A DNA stretch of 64,000 nucleotides from Tectiglobus sp965247245. GTDB taxonomy: Bacteria; Pseudomonadota; Alphaproteobacteria; Rhizobiales; Hyphomicrobiaceae. The notes under the pieces are model-generated. The model did no database searches, was not told the origin of the DNA, and saw only the letters and a list, made by a program, of their open reading frames with translations. Numbering within the stretch: position 1 is the first letter of the stretch; each line of letters starts with the position of its first letter. Where the stretch lies: contig CBDFGV010000003.1 in the NCBI GenBank assembly GCA_965247245.1, positions 1,612,001-1,676,000 on the forward strand, in the 5' to 3' direction. This document shows positions 17,037 through 25,541 of this stretch, piece by piece. The translations under genes were made by a program, and so were the position numbers.

Positions 17037-18158
17037 ATGGCGGATTTTGTGATCATCGGCGGCGGCGTCTATGGAGCTGGCGTGGCTTACTGGTTGGCCA
17101 AACAAGGCGCAGATGTACATCTACTCGAGAGCAAACGTATCGGCAACGGTGCCTCGGCCGGCCCCGGGCGTCGTGGCACCCGGGCCAACGGACGTGATCT
17201 TCGAGAATTACCTCTTGTTCGCCTGGCTCATGAGATATGGCCATCGCTCCACGAGGAACTGGGAGCGGAGCCATTCTTCGAGCGGATGGGACACCTGCTG
17301 TTGATTGAGCGCGAGGTTGACCTCGAACTCTGCAAAGCCCGCGCACTCCTGCAAAATCAGCATGGCACGGAAACCCATCTCCTGGACCGTGCAGGCGTCC
17401 TCGATCGCGAGCCCGGCATCAGTGAGAACATCATTGGCGCGCTCCACTGCCCACTCGATGGCGCAACGGATCATACCGCAGCCACCAACGCCTTTGCAGC
17501 GGCAGCACAACGCGCCGGCGGAACAATCAGTGAGAACACCAAGGTTACGAGTATCGAGTTCGAAGGTGACCGTGCCACTGCTGTCGTGACGTCAAACGCA
17601 GAGCGCATAACAGCGCAACGAGGCGTTGTGCTTCTCGCTAACGCAGGCATCCAGTCATTGTTGGCCGATCGCCTCACGCTTCCGGTTTGGAGCAGGACAT
17701 TCCAGGTTCTGCTGACCAACGCCTTGCCAACCACAATCGTCAGCCATTTGATCGGCCATGCCAGTCGAACGCTTGCCGTCAAGGCCGAGGCCGGCAACCG
17801 CGTTATGATTTCTGGCGGGCTGCCAGGTGTCTGGGATCCGGAGACGGAAACCGGCACGGCCGTGACAACGGCAATCCAGGCCAACTTCGCCGATGCAGCA
17901 AATGTATTCCCAGCGTTGAAAGAGGCTTCAGTTGAAATCGCTGACGCGGACCACCTTGAGACGCTGTCGATCGACAACATTCCCGTCATAGATATGGTGC
18001 CCGGAACGTCAAACGCCATCTATGCCACGGCCTGGTGTGGTCACGGCTGGGCCATAGCACCGGCCATCACACAAATGCTCTGTGACTGGGCAACATCGGG
18101 CCGTCGACCAGAGCTTCTCGCTCCGTTCGCGCATCAACGGTTTCAGTCATCAACCTAA
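17037..18158 (+). CDS. FAD-dependent oxidoreductase, DAO/glycine-oxidase family
   Basis: 373 aa from the ATG at 17037, which has AAAGGA six bases upstream; a TTG two codons earlier is less likely. The dinucleotide motif GGGVYGAGVAYWLAKQGADV is at the very N-terminus. The C-terminal YATAWCGHGWAIAPAITQML segment is the FAD-contacting region of the D-amino acid oxidase/sarcosine oxidase family. Such enzymes oxidise amines or amino acids to imines and H2O2 or reduced carriers. This suits its neighbours, a RidA fusion and an isonitrile hydratase-like protein encoded divergently. Confidence 0.87.
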   Translation: MADFVIIGGGVYGAGVAYWLAKQGADVHLLESKRIGNGASAGPGRRGTRANGRDLRELPLVRLAHEIWPSLHEELGAEPFFERMGHLLLIEREVDLELCKARALLQNQHGTETHLLDRAGVLDREPGISENIIGALHCPLDGATDHTAATNAFAAAAQRAGGTISENTKVTSIEFEGDRATAVVTSNAERITAQRGVVLLANAGIQSLLADRLTLPVWSRTFQVLLTNALPTTIVSHLIGHASRTLAVKAEAGNRVMISGGLPGVWDPETETGTAVTTAIQANFADAANVFPALKEASVEIADADHLETLSIDNIPVIDMVPGTSNAIYATAWCGHGWAIAPAITQMLCDWATSGRRPELLAPFAHQRFQSST

Positions 18159-18278
18159 CCCACCTAGCCAAGATCGTGGCCGCTGTGAGCTGAATCCGCC
18201 GCCCGTTTGAACCTGTTCCGAAGGAAACACGTCCTACTAGGCACAATCGTTGATGTAACTCTTGTGCGGAGGCGGACG

Positions 18279-18503
18279 ATGACGAATTCAGAAGCAGAAC
18301 TCGAGGCCCTGAGAACAGAGCTCAAGGCCTGCGTTGCCGCTAGCGAAACCCAGCTCAGCATTTTGTCGGCCCAGCGCGACATGGCCTTTGGCGCTGTTGC
18401 AGCCGAGGTCGCCGCTTTGGTCCGCAACCAGCGCAAACTAGCCGAAGTCGAAGATCAATTGGCACGCCTCTCAGCCCAGCGTCAGTTCGGCCTGGCGGCA
18501 TAG
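18279..18503 (+). CDS. small coiled-coil protein, 74 aa
   Basis: The ATG at 18279 has GCGGAGG at 18267-18273 as ribosome site; the longer frame from 18207 is not needed. The protein is almost wholly helical with heptad-like spacing of Leu and Ala (EAELEALRTELKACVAAS, LAEVEDQLARLSAQ). No family is recognised. It follows the FAD oxidase by 120 bases and converges on the PrpD-like gene. A structural or adaptor role is possible. Confidence 0.55.
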   Translation: MTNSEAELEALRTELKACVAASETQLSILSAQRDMAFGAVAAEVAALVRNQRKLAEVEDQLARLSAQRQFGLAA

Positions 18504-18566
18504 AGCCCACGGCCTAGATTGGTGAATTCATCACCGGGCAGTCGTCAACCAATTCCTCGTCTTGCC

Positions 18567-18590
18567 AAGCCGCCGGCTATTCGGCGGCTT
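18567..18590. terminator. hairpin at the 3' ends of convergent genes
   Basis: Perfect 9-bp stem AAGCCGCCG / CGGCGGCTT with a 6-base loop. The loop holds the stop codon of the minus-strand PrpD-like gene. It is GC-rich and symmetric, placed between convergent genes, so it can act on both strands, although T-runs are absent. Confidence 0.55.
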
Positions 18591-20022
18591 GCGCGCGTGC
18601 GCCATCGGCAACATGAGCCTTGATATCCAAGACGCTCTTCACGCCATCCATAGACCAGAGGACTTTCAAGAGATCCTTGCAGCGCGAATCTCCGATCACC
18701 GGCGCAACAAGGCCTTCAAACTTCTCACTCAGCATCTCATCGCTCAAGGGATCAGCAGGATCGCCACGCCGGGACGGCTGATGTTGACTGAAGCTGCGCC
18801 CATCAACGGTTTCAATATCTACGTAGGCAGATCGCAGCTTCGGGAAGACCGATTCACAGCGTTCATCGAGATAGTACGCGACCTTGGCCATCATCTCGCG
18901 CTGTTCAACGGCCTGCAATCGATCTTCAGAGAAAGACGCTGGACCAGTGCGCTTGTCGAGTGCCGCCAGTGCAACCGTATAAGGGAGGCTGAACTTCGCC
19001 TCATAAGGCGTCTTGGGATCCTTGTTCGCGCAGATTTCGACACCCGCACGATAGGTCCCGACTTTGATCGCCTTGATGTCGGCCGGTTTGAGGCCCTGGC
19101 TTTTCACAATGTCCTGCGTTGCATCGATAGCCGCAAAGGTATGACCGCAACAGGCATGTGCTTTCTGGGTCGTCATGTCGATGGTGTAAGTGCCGTCAAG
19201 ATCGGCGAACGCCTCGTCCCAGTTTACATCGCGGCTCATCGCTTTATCGAAGCCGCGCTCGCCTTCGAGCATGTCCGGTACACCGGTAACGCCATTTCTG
19301 GCCGCAAGTGCGCCCAACACACCTGCCTCGGCTGCGCGTCCGACATGAAACGCCTTGCCCATGGCATCGCTCGCAAACGCATGACGAAGACCTGCCGCGA
19401 ATGAAGTTACAGTCGTTAGCCCGTGAGCCAATTTGTTGGCATCGAGTTTGAGCAACAAACCTGCCGCCACGACCGCTCCGAAATGTCCGACCGTCGCCGT
19501 CGTATGCCAATAGGTATAGTGGGCCGGGTTCACCGTCCGCGCTATGCGGTTCGACACCTCGTAACCGGCAATCACTGCAGTGATCAGGTCTGCCCCCGTT
19601 GCGCCTTCTGCTTCCGCAACAGCAACTGCTGCCGAAATGACGGGTGAACCAGGGTGGTAGAGCCCGGGGCTATAAATGTCATCGACCTCGACAGTGTGTG
19701 ACGCCGCACCATTAATGAGGGCTGCGGTTCGCGCATCGATCATCTGACCGGACGGCAGCAGACTGGCCGACCCGCTACCCGGAGTAGTCAACGCCCGCGC
19801 TAGCAGTGTTGCTGGCGGCAGGACACCGCCTGCGATCGTTCCGGCATACCAATCCAGGATGCAGCGCGCTGCGTTGTGCCGCGTTGCGGTCGGTATGTCA
19901 GTTGTTGCTAGTCTGACTGCATAGGTCGCAAGGCGGTGAGCGATGGTTGACTGCAACTCCGGGTGCTCTTCCTCCGGCTGTTCTTGCGATGCCTCCATCG
20001 ATGACTGTTGAGAATTGACCAT
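18577..20022 (-). CDS. MmgE/PrpD family protein
   Basis: 481 aa from the ATG at 20022, which has GGCAGAGG just upstream; ten further in-frame codons reach 20055. Family segments are visible: CILDWYAGTIAGG, AALINGAASHTVEVDDIYSPGLYHPGSPVISAA, and the KAHACCGHTFAAIDATQDIV region. The family contains 2-methylcitrate dehydratase (PrpD), cis-aconitate decarboxylase and MmgE. No methylcitrate synthase or lyase gene is nearby, so a role in propionate metabolism is not supported by context. It is divergent from the second DHA2 exporter. Confidence 0.87.
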   Translation of the reverse strand: MVNSQQSSMEASQEQPEEEHPELQSTIAHRLATYAVRLATTDIPTATRHNAARCILDWYAGTIAGGVLPPATLLARALTTPGSGSASLLPSGQMIDARTAALINGAASHTVEVDDIYSPGLYHPGSPVISAAVAVAEAEGATGADLITAVIAGYEVSNRIARTVNPAHYTYWHTTATVGHFGAVVAAGLLLKLDANKLAHGLTTVTSFAAGLRHAFASDAMGKAFHVGRAAEAGVLGALAARNGVTGVPDMLEGERGFDKAMSRDVNWDEAFADLDGTYTIDMTTQKAHACCGHTFAAIDATQDIVKSQGLKPADIKAIKVGTYRAGVEICANKDPKTPYEAKFSLPYTVALAALDKRTGPASFSEDRLQAVEQREMMAKVAYYLDERCESVFPKLRSAYVDIETVDGRSFSQHQPSRRGDPADPLSDEMLSEKFEGLVAPVIGDSRCKDLLKVLWSMDGVKSVLDIKAHVADGARAQAAE

Positions 20023-20174
20023 CCAACCTCTGCCTTCCTGCTGCCAACCGCACAAATGTGATCTGACAAATCACTCTTCTGATACTACGTTTATCGCCTG
20101 CACGACTTCGATGACTACACTGGTTTGCACGCGCCAACCGAAGAACAGCTGAGAGCAAGGACGCTTCATCCCAG

Positions 20175-21704
20175 ATGCAGGCAGACACTGCAGAACCCAA
20201 TCAGCTCTCACCGTTCCGCCGGTATCTGATCCTATTCTCAGTGATACTTGCGACGACGTTGTACGGCACGACTATCCTTGTCGTCGCGACCATCCTACCG
20301 CAAATGCGCGGGTCGTTTTCTGCCACCACGGACGAGATCTCGTGGGTGATGACCTTCAATATTCTCGCGACCGCGATCGTAACACCGATGTCCGGCTGGC
20401 TCGCGACGCGATTTGGCACGCGCCAGGTCATGGTCTACTCAGTTGCTGGCTTCACGATTGCAACGTTGATGTGCGGCCTTGCAACAAGCCTCGAAGGCAT
20501 CGTGTTTTGGCGCATCATGCAAGGTGCCTTTGGAGCACCGTCTACGCCGCTGGCCCAATCTATCATCATGGATACGTTTCCGCGCCGCCAGCACGGCTTC
20601 GTGTTGGGCCTGTTTGGATTTGGTGTTGTGATCGGCCCGATTTTCGGCCCAACTCTCGGCGGCTACATGGCCGAGATCTACACCTGGCGGTGGTCGTTCT
20701 ATCTGCTGTTCCCGGTTGGCGTCCTTGCGACGATCGTCTTGCAACTGGTTCTGAAGGAGGATCGCGAGGAAGATCGCAAGAAGGTCAGCCTCGATTGGAC
20801 GGGGTTCATTGCCCTGTCCGTGGCCATCGCGGCGATGCAGCTGATCCTATCGCGGGGCCAGCGCCTCGACTGGTTCGAATCCACCGAGATCGTGATCGAA
20901 GCATTCGTCGGCGTCGTCGCTTTCTGGATTTTTGCCGCTCACAGCCTGACAGCCAAACAGCCGTTCCTCAATCCGCGGCATCTCCTGAACCGCAACTATG
21001 TGCTTGGGCTAATCCTCGTCGCGATTTATGGAATGCTCAACTTCACACCAATGGTGTTGCTACCGCCCTTATTGCGCGAGCACGCAGGCTTTCCTGACAC
21101 GCTCGTCGGCATCATTATCGCTGCCCGCGGCATCGGCGGCATGATCGGATTTCTCTTAGCTGGCTTCTTCGCAAGCCGCTTTGACCCACGCATATCGATG
21201 ACAATCGGTTTCGGCATGCTGTTTGCGGCTGGTGTCTGGCTGATGCATGTCGATTTGAACGTGACGGTGCTGTCGCTCTTCTTGAACGCCTTTCTGCAGG
21301 GGTTGTCGATCGGCGCAATCTGGGTCCCGCTCAGCGTTTCAACCTTCGCTAATGTCAGCAATAAAGACATGGCGGAGACCACCGCGGTGTTCCATCTCCT
21401 GCGCAATCTTGGATCGAGCTTCTTTATTTCGGTATGCGTCGCCGAGATTGTCCGTTCGACAACCGAGAATTACAGCCGCATGGCCGAGATGATCTCACCG
21501 TTCAATAAGATCCTGACACTCCCGGAGGTCATTGGCCGATGGGATCTTGAAACGGCCGGTGGTCTCGCCCGGCTCGGACAGGAAATGACCCGGCAATCGG
21601 CGATGATTGGTTATCTCAATGCTTTTGGTCTATTCACAGCAGCCTGTGCTGCAACGTTGCCGCTGATTATGCTGATGAACCGTCGCAGCACCCAAACAAC
21701 CTAG
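20175..21704 (+). CDS. MFS transporter, DHA2 family (paralogue of the one at 101)
   Basis: 509 aa with about 14 TM segments. The N-terminal half carries motif A as GWLATRFGTR; motif C is at GPIFGPTLGGYMAE. It is clearly a paralogue of the exporter at the left end, with near-identical stretches such as LDW.GF, RNY.LGLILV..YGMLNF and ISPFNK. Motif A here has lost the central Asp (A-T-R instead of A-D-R), which may change its gating. The substrate is unknown. It is followed by 149 bases and then the tungstate transporter operon. Confidence 0.9.
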   Translation: MQADTAEPNQLSPFRRYLILFSVILATTLYGTTILVVATILPQMRGSFSATTDEISWVMTFNILATAIVTPMSGWLATRFGTRQVMVYSVAGFTIATLMCGLATSLEGIVFWRIMQGAFGAPSTPLAQSIIMDTFPRRQHGFVLGLFGFGVVIGPIFGPTLGGYMAEIYTWRWSFYLLFPVGVLATIVLQLVLKEDREEDRKKVSLDWTGFIALSVAIAAMQLILSRGQRLDWFESTEIVIEAFVGVVAFWIFAAHSLTAKQPFLNPRHLLNRNYVLGLILVAIYGMLNFTPMVLLPPLLREHAGFPDTLVGIIIAARGIGGMIGFLLAGFFASRFDPRISMTIGFGMLFAAGVWLMHVDLNVTVLSLFLNAFLQGLSIGAIWVPLSVSTFANVSNKDMAETTAVFHLLRNLGSSFFISVCVAEIVRSTTENYSRMAEMISPFNKILTLPEVIGRWDLETAGGLARLGQEMTRQSAMIGYLNAFGLFTAACAATLPLIMLMNRRSTQTT

Positions 21705-21782
21705 TGTTTCCGGACCTCGAAAGAGCAATGTGTCCCGGCTCTGCAGCGCAAGTTGAGTTGTAGCGCCCTCCCATATTTTTCC

Positions 21783-21802
21783 GGAAATCTTGCAGTTTCC
21801 GT
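21783..21802. promoter_or_regulatory. inverted repeat upstream of the tungstate transporter operon
   Basis: Arms CGGAAA and TTTCCG separated by 8 bases, 52-71 bases before the tupB start, in an AT-richer stretch that should carry the promoter. This is a candidate operator for the HTH/PBP regulator encoded at 25542-26447. No matching full palindrome was found in front of the acyl-CoA synthetase operon; a lone CCGGAAA half-site occurs there near 26550. Confidence 0.4.
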
Positions 21803-21853
21803 AAATTATGCAGTAGTCTCAGTGCGAATTCTGCCGCCATCAGGACAGGTCCT

Positions 21854-22561
21854 TTGAACGACGTCTCCGAAGCGCTCAGCCTTGCCGTCTCACTCGTGCT
21901 CACTGCCGACGCTGATCTCATCGAGATTGTCGGCCTCTCGTTGTACGTGAGCCTCATCGCGTTGGTGACAGCCTGCGTGATCGGCCTTCCATTGGGAGCA
22001 GCTCTGGCAGTCCTCCGCTTCCCGGGCCAGGGCGCCGTGGCCATCCTACTCAGCGCACTCATGGGATTACCGCCGGTCGTTGTCGGCCTCTGCGTTTACC
22101 TCATGCTGTCAAACTCGGGGCCGCTCGGATGGATGCAGCTGCTCTACACGCCGACCGCTATGATTATCGCCCAGTGCATCCTGATCACCCCGATCGTTGC
22201 CGCCCTCACCCGCCAGATCATCGCTGACCTGCATCTGGAATATCGTGATCAGTTCCGGTCAATGAACGTGCCTTGGCATACAGCAAGTCTCGCGCTCATC
22301 TGGGATGCCCGCTTCAGCCTGCTCACGGTTGCACTGGCTGGTTTCGGCCGCGCCATCGCAGAAGTCGGCGCTGTCATTATCGTTGGCGGCAACATCGATC
22401 ATCTGACCCGCGTCATGACCACGGCGATTGCCCTTGAAACCGCGAAAGGTGACCTGGCATTGGCACTGGCGCTCGGGATCATACTTCTGGTCCTGGCCAT
22501 TGCCGTCAACGCCACTGTGATGTCGCTCAGGGCGTCGGCCGCGAGGTCAGCCTATGCTTGA
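21854..22561 (+). CDS. tupB: tungstate ABC transporter permease TupB
   Basis: 235-aa inner-membrane permease with about five TM helices. Segments SLYVSLIALVTACVIGLPLGAAL, GLPPVVVGLCVYL and the cytoplasmic EAA-like loop (WDARFSLLTVALAGFGRAIAEVGAVIIVGGNI) are typical of TupB. The start is a TTG preceded by AGGACAGGT; no suitable ATG occurs before the first TM helix. It overlaps the ATPase gene by 8 bases and is followed by TupA, an order (B-C-A) with all three parts of one importer. It supplies tungstate for the oxidoreductases downstream. Confidence 0.88.
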   Translation: MNDVSEALSLAVSLVLTADADLIEIVGLSLYVSLIALVTACVIGLPLGAALAVLRFPGQGAVAILLSALMGLPPVVVGLCVYLMLSNSGPLGWMQLLYTPTAMIIAQCILITPIVAALTRQIIADLHLEYRDQFRSMNVPWHTASLALIWDARFSLLTVALAGFGRAIAEVGAVIIVGGNIDHLTRVMTTAIALETAKGDLALALALGIILLVLAIAVNATVMSLRASAARSAYA

Positions 22562-23312
22562 TCGTCCGCCACACAAGCTGACGCCTGACGTCAAGACCAA
22601 GTGCCACGACACGCTCCCACTTCGCGTCTCTGAGCTTAGTTTCCAGCGCAACGATGAAGCGCTTCTTGAGAGCATTACGTTCAGCGTCGAGTCTCCTGGC
22701 ATTACGCTTGTTATGGGACCGAACGGTGCCGGCAAATCCGTCCTCATTCGCCTGCTCCATGGTTTGGACGAACCAACTTCTGGCAACATCAAGTGGGGCG
22801 CTTCGGCACTTGATCAGGACCTGCGCAAACGCCAGGCCATGGTCTTCCAAAAGCCCGTTCTGCTGCGCAGATCGGCAGCAGCGAACATCGACTTTGCGTT
22901 AGGATTGGCAGAACCTGCAGTCCGACCCAGCAGAGAGCAACTGCTTGATGCGGTCCGACTGAAAGACATGGGCTCTCGCCCAGCCCGCCTCCTGTCCGGC
23001 GGCGAACAACAGCGCCTGGCACTGGCGCGGGCCCTGGCCTCAGCCCCCGATATCCTGTTCCTCGATGAACCGACGGCCAACCTCGATCCGGCATCAACAA
23101 AGATCATCGAGGACATCGTACTGGCCGAAAGGCAGGCGGGCACGAAGATCGTGTTCGTCACCCATGACATAGGACAGGCGCAACGGCTCGGCGACGAAGT
23201 TCTGTTTCTCAACCGCGGCCGCCTCACCGAGCACACACCGGCCAATGACTTCTTCAGCCACCCCAAATCAACCGCGGCGCGAGACTATCTCGCAGGCCGC
23301 ATCGTGCTGTAG
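22554..23312 (+). CDS. tupC: tungstate ABC transporter ATP-binding protein TupC
   Basis: 252 aa. Walker A is GPNGAGKS (about 58-65), the ABC signature LLSGGEQQRLALARAL near 142, Walker B ILFLDEPTANLDP, and the switch His in VFVTHDIG. It has no C-terminal TOBE domain, unlike the ModC at 33640, which fits the shorter Tup/phosphate-type ATPases. It overlaps tupB by 8 bases and is 11 bases from tupA. Confidence 0.88.
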   Translation: MLDRPPHKLTPDVKTKCHDTLPLRVSELSFQRNDEALLESITFSVESPGITLVMGPNGAGKSVLIRLLHGLDEPTSGNIKWGASALDQDLRKRQAMVFQKPVLLRRSAAANIDFALGLAEPAVRPSREQLLDAVRLKDMGSRPARLLSGGEQQRLALARALASAPDILFLDEPTANLDPASTKIIEDIVLAERQAGTKIVFVTHDIGQAQRLGDEVLFLNRGRLTEHTPANDFFSHPKSTAARDYLAGRIVL

Positions 23313-23323
23313 GAACACAGCCA

Positions 23324-24160
23324 ATGAGACAAAGAATGCACGCAGGACTTAATCGCACGCTAACTGCCATCACGCTGACTTTGAGCATGGTCGCAACGAC
23401 CGCGTACGCCAATGACCGTTCCATTATCCTGCAGTCGACGACCTCAACGGCGAACTCGGGCCTCTACAAATTCATTCTACCGAAATTCAAGGCTAAGACC
23501 GGCATCACGGTGCGGGTCGTGGCGGTCGGCACTGGTCAGGCATTGCGCAACGGGCGCGCCGGCGATGGCGATGTCCTGCTTGTGCATGCGAAATCTGCCG
23601 AAGAGAAGTTTGTTGCGGAAGGTTACGGCGTTCGCCGCTTCGACGTCATGTACAATGACTTCGTAATCGTCGGGCCGGCAAAGGATCCGGCCGGCATCCG
23701 CGATGCCACATCGACGGCAGCCGCCTTCGCGAAGATCGCTGCGTCCAAAGCACTATTCGCCTCGCGCGGTGACAACTCAGGCACTCACAAGAAAGAACAA
23801 CAACTCTGGACAGTTGCTAACATCGATCCGTCTCCAAGCAGTGGCCAGTGGTATCGCGAGACTGGCTCAGGCATGGGCGCAACGCTCAACATTGCGGTTG
23901 GCATGGGCGCCTACACAATGACTGACCGCGGCACGTGGATCAGTTTCAAGAACAAACAGAACTTCGAGATCTTGCTGGAAGGCGACAAGGCGTTGTTCAA
24001 TCAGTATGGCATCATCCTGATCAACCCAGCGCGCCATAAGAACGTCAATGCGCGAGATGGCCAGGTGTTCATTGATTGGATCCTATCAAGCGAAGGGCAG
24101 TCGGCCATTGCCAGTTACAAACTTGGCGGCAAGCAACTCTTCTTTCCCAACGCCAAGTGA
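23324..24160 (+). CDS. tupA: tungstate-binding periplasmic protein TupA
   Basis: 278 aa with a Sec signal peptide (cleavage near AYA-ND, residue 29). The mature N-terminus IILQSTTSTANSGLYKFILP carries the TTS oxyanion-binding motif of TupA. RGDNSGTHKKEQQLW and TGSGMGATLNIAVGMGAY are further family marks. Binds tungstate with high selectivity over molybdate in studied relatives. It is the last gene of the operon; its 3' side was later occupied by a palindromic repeat pair and an IS30 element. Confidence 0.9.
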   Translation: MRQRMHAGLNRTLTAITLTLSMVATTAYANDRSIILQSTTSTANSGLYKFILPKFKAKTGITVRVVAVGTGQALRNGRAGDGDVLLVHAKSAEEKFVAEGYGVRRFDVMYNDFVIVGPAKDPAGIRDATSTAAAFAKIAASKALFASRGDNSGTHKKEQQLWTVANIDPSPSSGQWYRETGSGMGATLNIAVGMGAYTMTDRGTWISFKNKQNFEILLEGDKALFNQYGIILINPARHKNVNARDGQVFIDWILSSEGQSAIASYKLGGKQLFFPNAK

Positions 24161-24283
24161 CGAAACCAGCCGCCCGACACATACACGAAGTTGGTTGTGT
24201 CAGTGCTTGGTCTTTTTGTGGAACTAGCCTGTACGTCGGTGAGAAGCGCCCGCAAACAGTCTCCCATCAGAGAGTTGTCTGGG

Positions 24284-24414
24284 TTCCCGCCTTCGCGGGA
24301 ATGACGCCCAGTGTAATCGGCTTGTGATTCGTCCTACAGAACCATTCTCTGGAGACCGCTTGTTTGCCCGACGTTCAGCAGTAGTAAAGGTCGTCATTCC
24401 CGCGAAGGCGGGAA
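24284..24414. repeat. inverted pair of palindromic (REP-like) repeats
   Basis: Two 23-base arms, 24284-24306 and 24392-24414, are exact reverse complements. Each holds its own hairpin: TTCCCGC-CTTC-GCGGGAA. The 85 bases between them show no gene. Elements with the core GTCATTCCCGCGAAGGCGGG are common as dispersed intergenic repeats in proteobacteria, so this is probably a mobile non-autonomous or REP/BIME-type unit. It may also act as the terminator of tupBCA. Confidence 0.75.
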
Positions 24415-24420
24415 GGTACG

Positions 24421-25453
24421 TTCACGTTTGAAGTGCAACACGGTTGAAGACTTCGTTCGGCGTTTGGTAGCCGAGGCATTTGCGAGGCGTATTGTTATAG
24501 GCATCTGTAACACTCTTGATTTTGTGTCGCGAGAGTGTGGCCAGATCTGTTTTGCGTGGCAGTGGTCGGCGCATGCGTCCGATGGCGTTTTCTATGCCGC
24601 CCTTCTGCCACGGGGCGTGGGGATCGCAGAAGAATGTGTCAACGCCGATCATCGATTTCAATGTGTAATGCAGCGCGAACTCAGTGCCGTTATCGAATGT
24701 AATCGTCCGTCGTAAGGGCTTGGGTAAATCAGACAGTAGATTTGCAATTTGGCGCGCGACATGGGCTGCTGTCTTGTTGGCGAGGCGGCAACATCGCACC
24801 ACGCGAGCTGAGCGTTCGTGCAAGGTCACCAGGTACTGGCCATATTTTGAGAAGGCCATGAGATCGGCTTCCCAGTGGCCACTCTGCTGCCGGTCGTCTG
24901 CGGCTGCAGGCCGGTCTGTGAGCGTGCGGCGATGCTTGATTGTCTTGACGCTTCCAAGCCCGCCGCGCTTGATCCGCCCACGCCGATTTTTGCGCTGCGG
25001 CAGCATGCGGTGCCAATAGTCTTTCTGAGCCGAGCGATGATAGACGTAGCGATAGATTGACTCGTAGCTAATGCTTATGGGAGCCTTTTCCTGCGCCAAC
25101 CTGCCGGCGATCTGTTGCGGTGACCATCCCATAGCAAGGCGTCGTCTCACCAGTTCCCTCAGTGCAGGTTGGCGTTGCAGTTTGAAGCGAGCATCCCAAC
25201 GCCGGCGCCGGGCAGCAAGATGGTGCGCCCGCTCTGGCTTATAGCCGCCGGCAAATTGTTTGGTTGGCTGCGCGTTGCGCCTGAGTTCGCGCGATATCGT
25301 TGACGGTGCTCGCTTCAACTGACGGGCGATGGCACGTCGCGAGAGACCATTTTCGAAGTGGCGATAAATCTCGATCCTCTCATCCAGTGAGAGCTGACTG
25401 TAAACTTCTCCCATAGCACCACCCAGTATAGGGTGTTGCACTTGCAGCGTGAA
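24421..25453 (-). mobile_element. IS30-family insertion sequence, 1033 bp
   Basis: One transposase gene bounded by imperfect 21-bp inverted repeats: left 24421-24441 (TTCACGTTTGAAGTGCAACA..) and right 25433-25453, which read outward-in match at 18 of 21 positions. Length fits IS30 elements (about 1.0-1.25 kb). No clear 2-3 base target duplication is seen (ACG at left, TTT at right), so either the true ends lie a few bases off or the duplication was lost. The left end is six bases from a REP-like arm. Confidence 0.8.
24422..25414 (-). CDS. IS30 family transposase
   Basis: 330 aa from the ATG at 25414; the frame extends to 25579 across the terminal repeat, but that part is outside the element. 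An N-terminal HTH (LSRRAIARQLKRAPSTISRELRRN) is followed by the SYESIYRYVY segment. The DDE catalytic residues sit in HWEADLMAF, TFDNGTEFA and KGGIENAIGRMRR. The protein looks full length with no frameshift, so the element may still be active. Confidence 0.93.
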   Translation of the reverse strand: MGEVYSQLSLDERIEIYRHFENGLSRRAIARQLKRAPSTISRELRRNAQPTKQFAGGYKPERAHHLAARRRRWDARFKLQRQPALRELVRRRLAMGWSPQQIAGRLAQEKAPISISYESIYRYVYHRSAQKDYWHRMLPQRKNRRGRIKRGGLGSVKTIKHRRTLTDRPAAADDRQQSGHWEADLMAFSKYGQYLVTLHERSARVVRCCRLANKTAAHVARQIANLLSDLPKPLRRTITFDNGTEFALHYTLKSMIGVDTFFCDPHAPWQKGGIENAIGRMRRPLPRKTDLATLSRHKIKSVTDAYNNTPRKCLGYQTPNEVFNRVALQT

Positions 25454-25541
25454 TTTGGCGAACCCAAGCGACCATCGCATCTGGACAAGGAAGCGGAAAC
25501 CTGCATGACGACCGAGTTGCACACTCTCAAGCGGTAAACAC

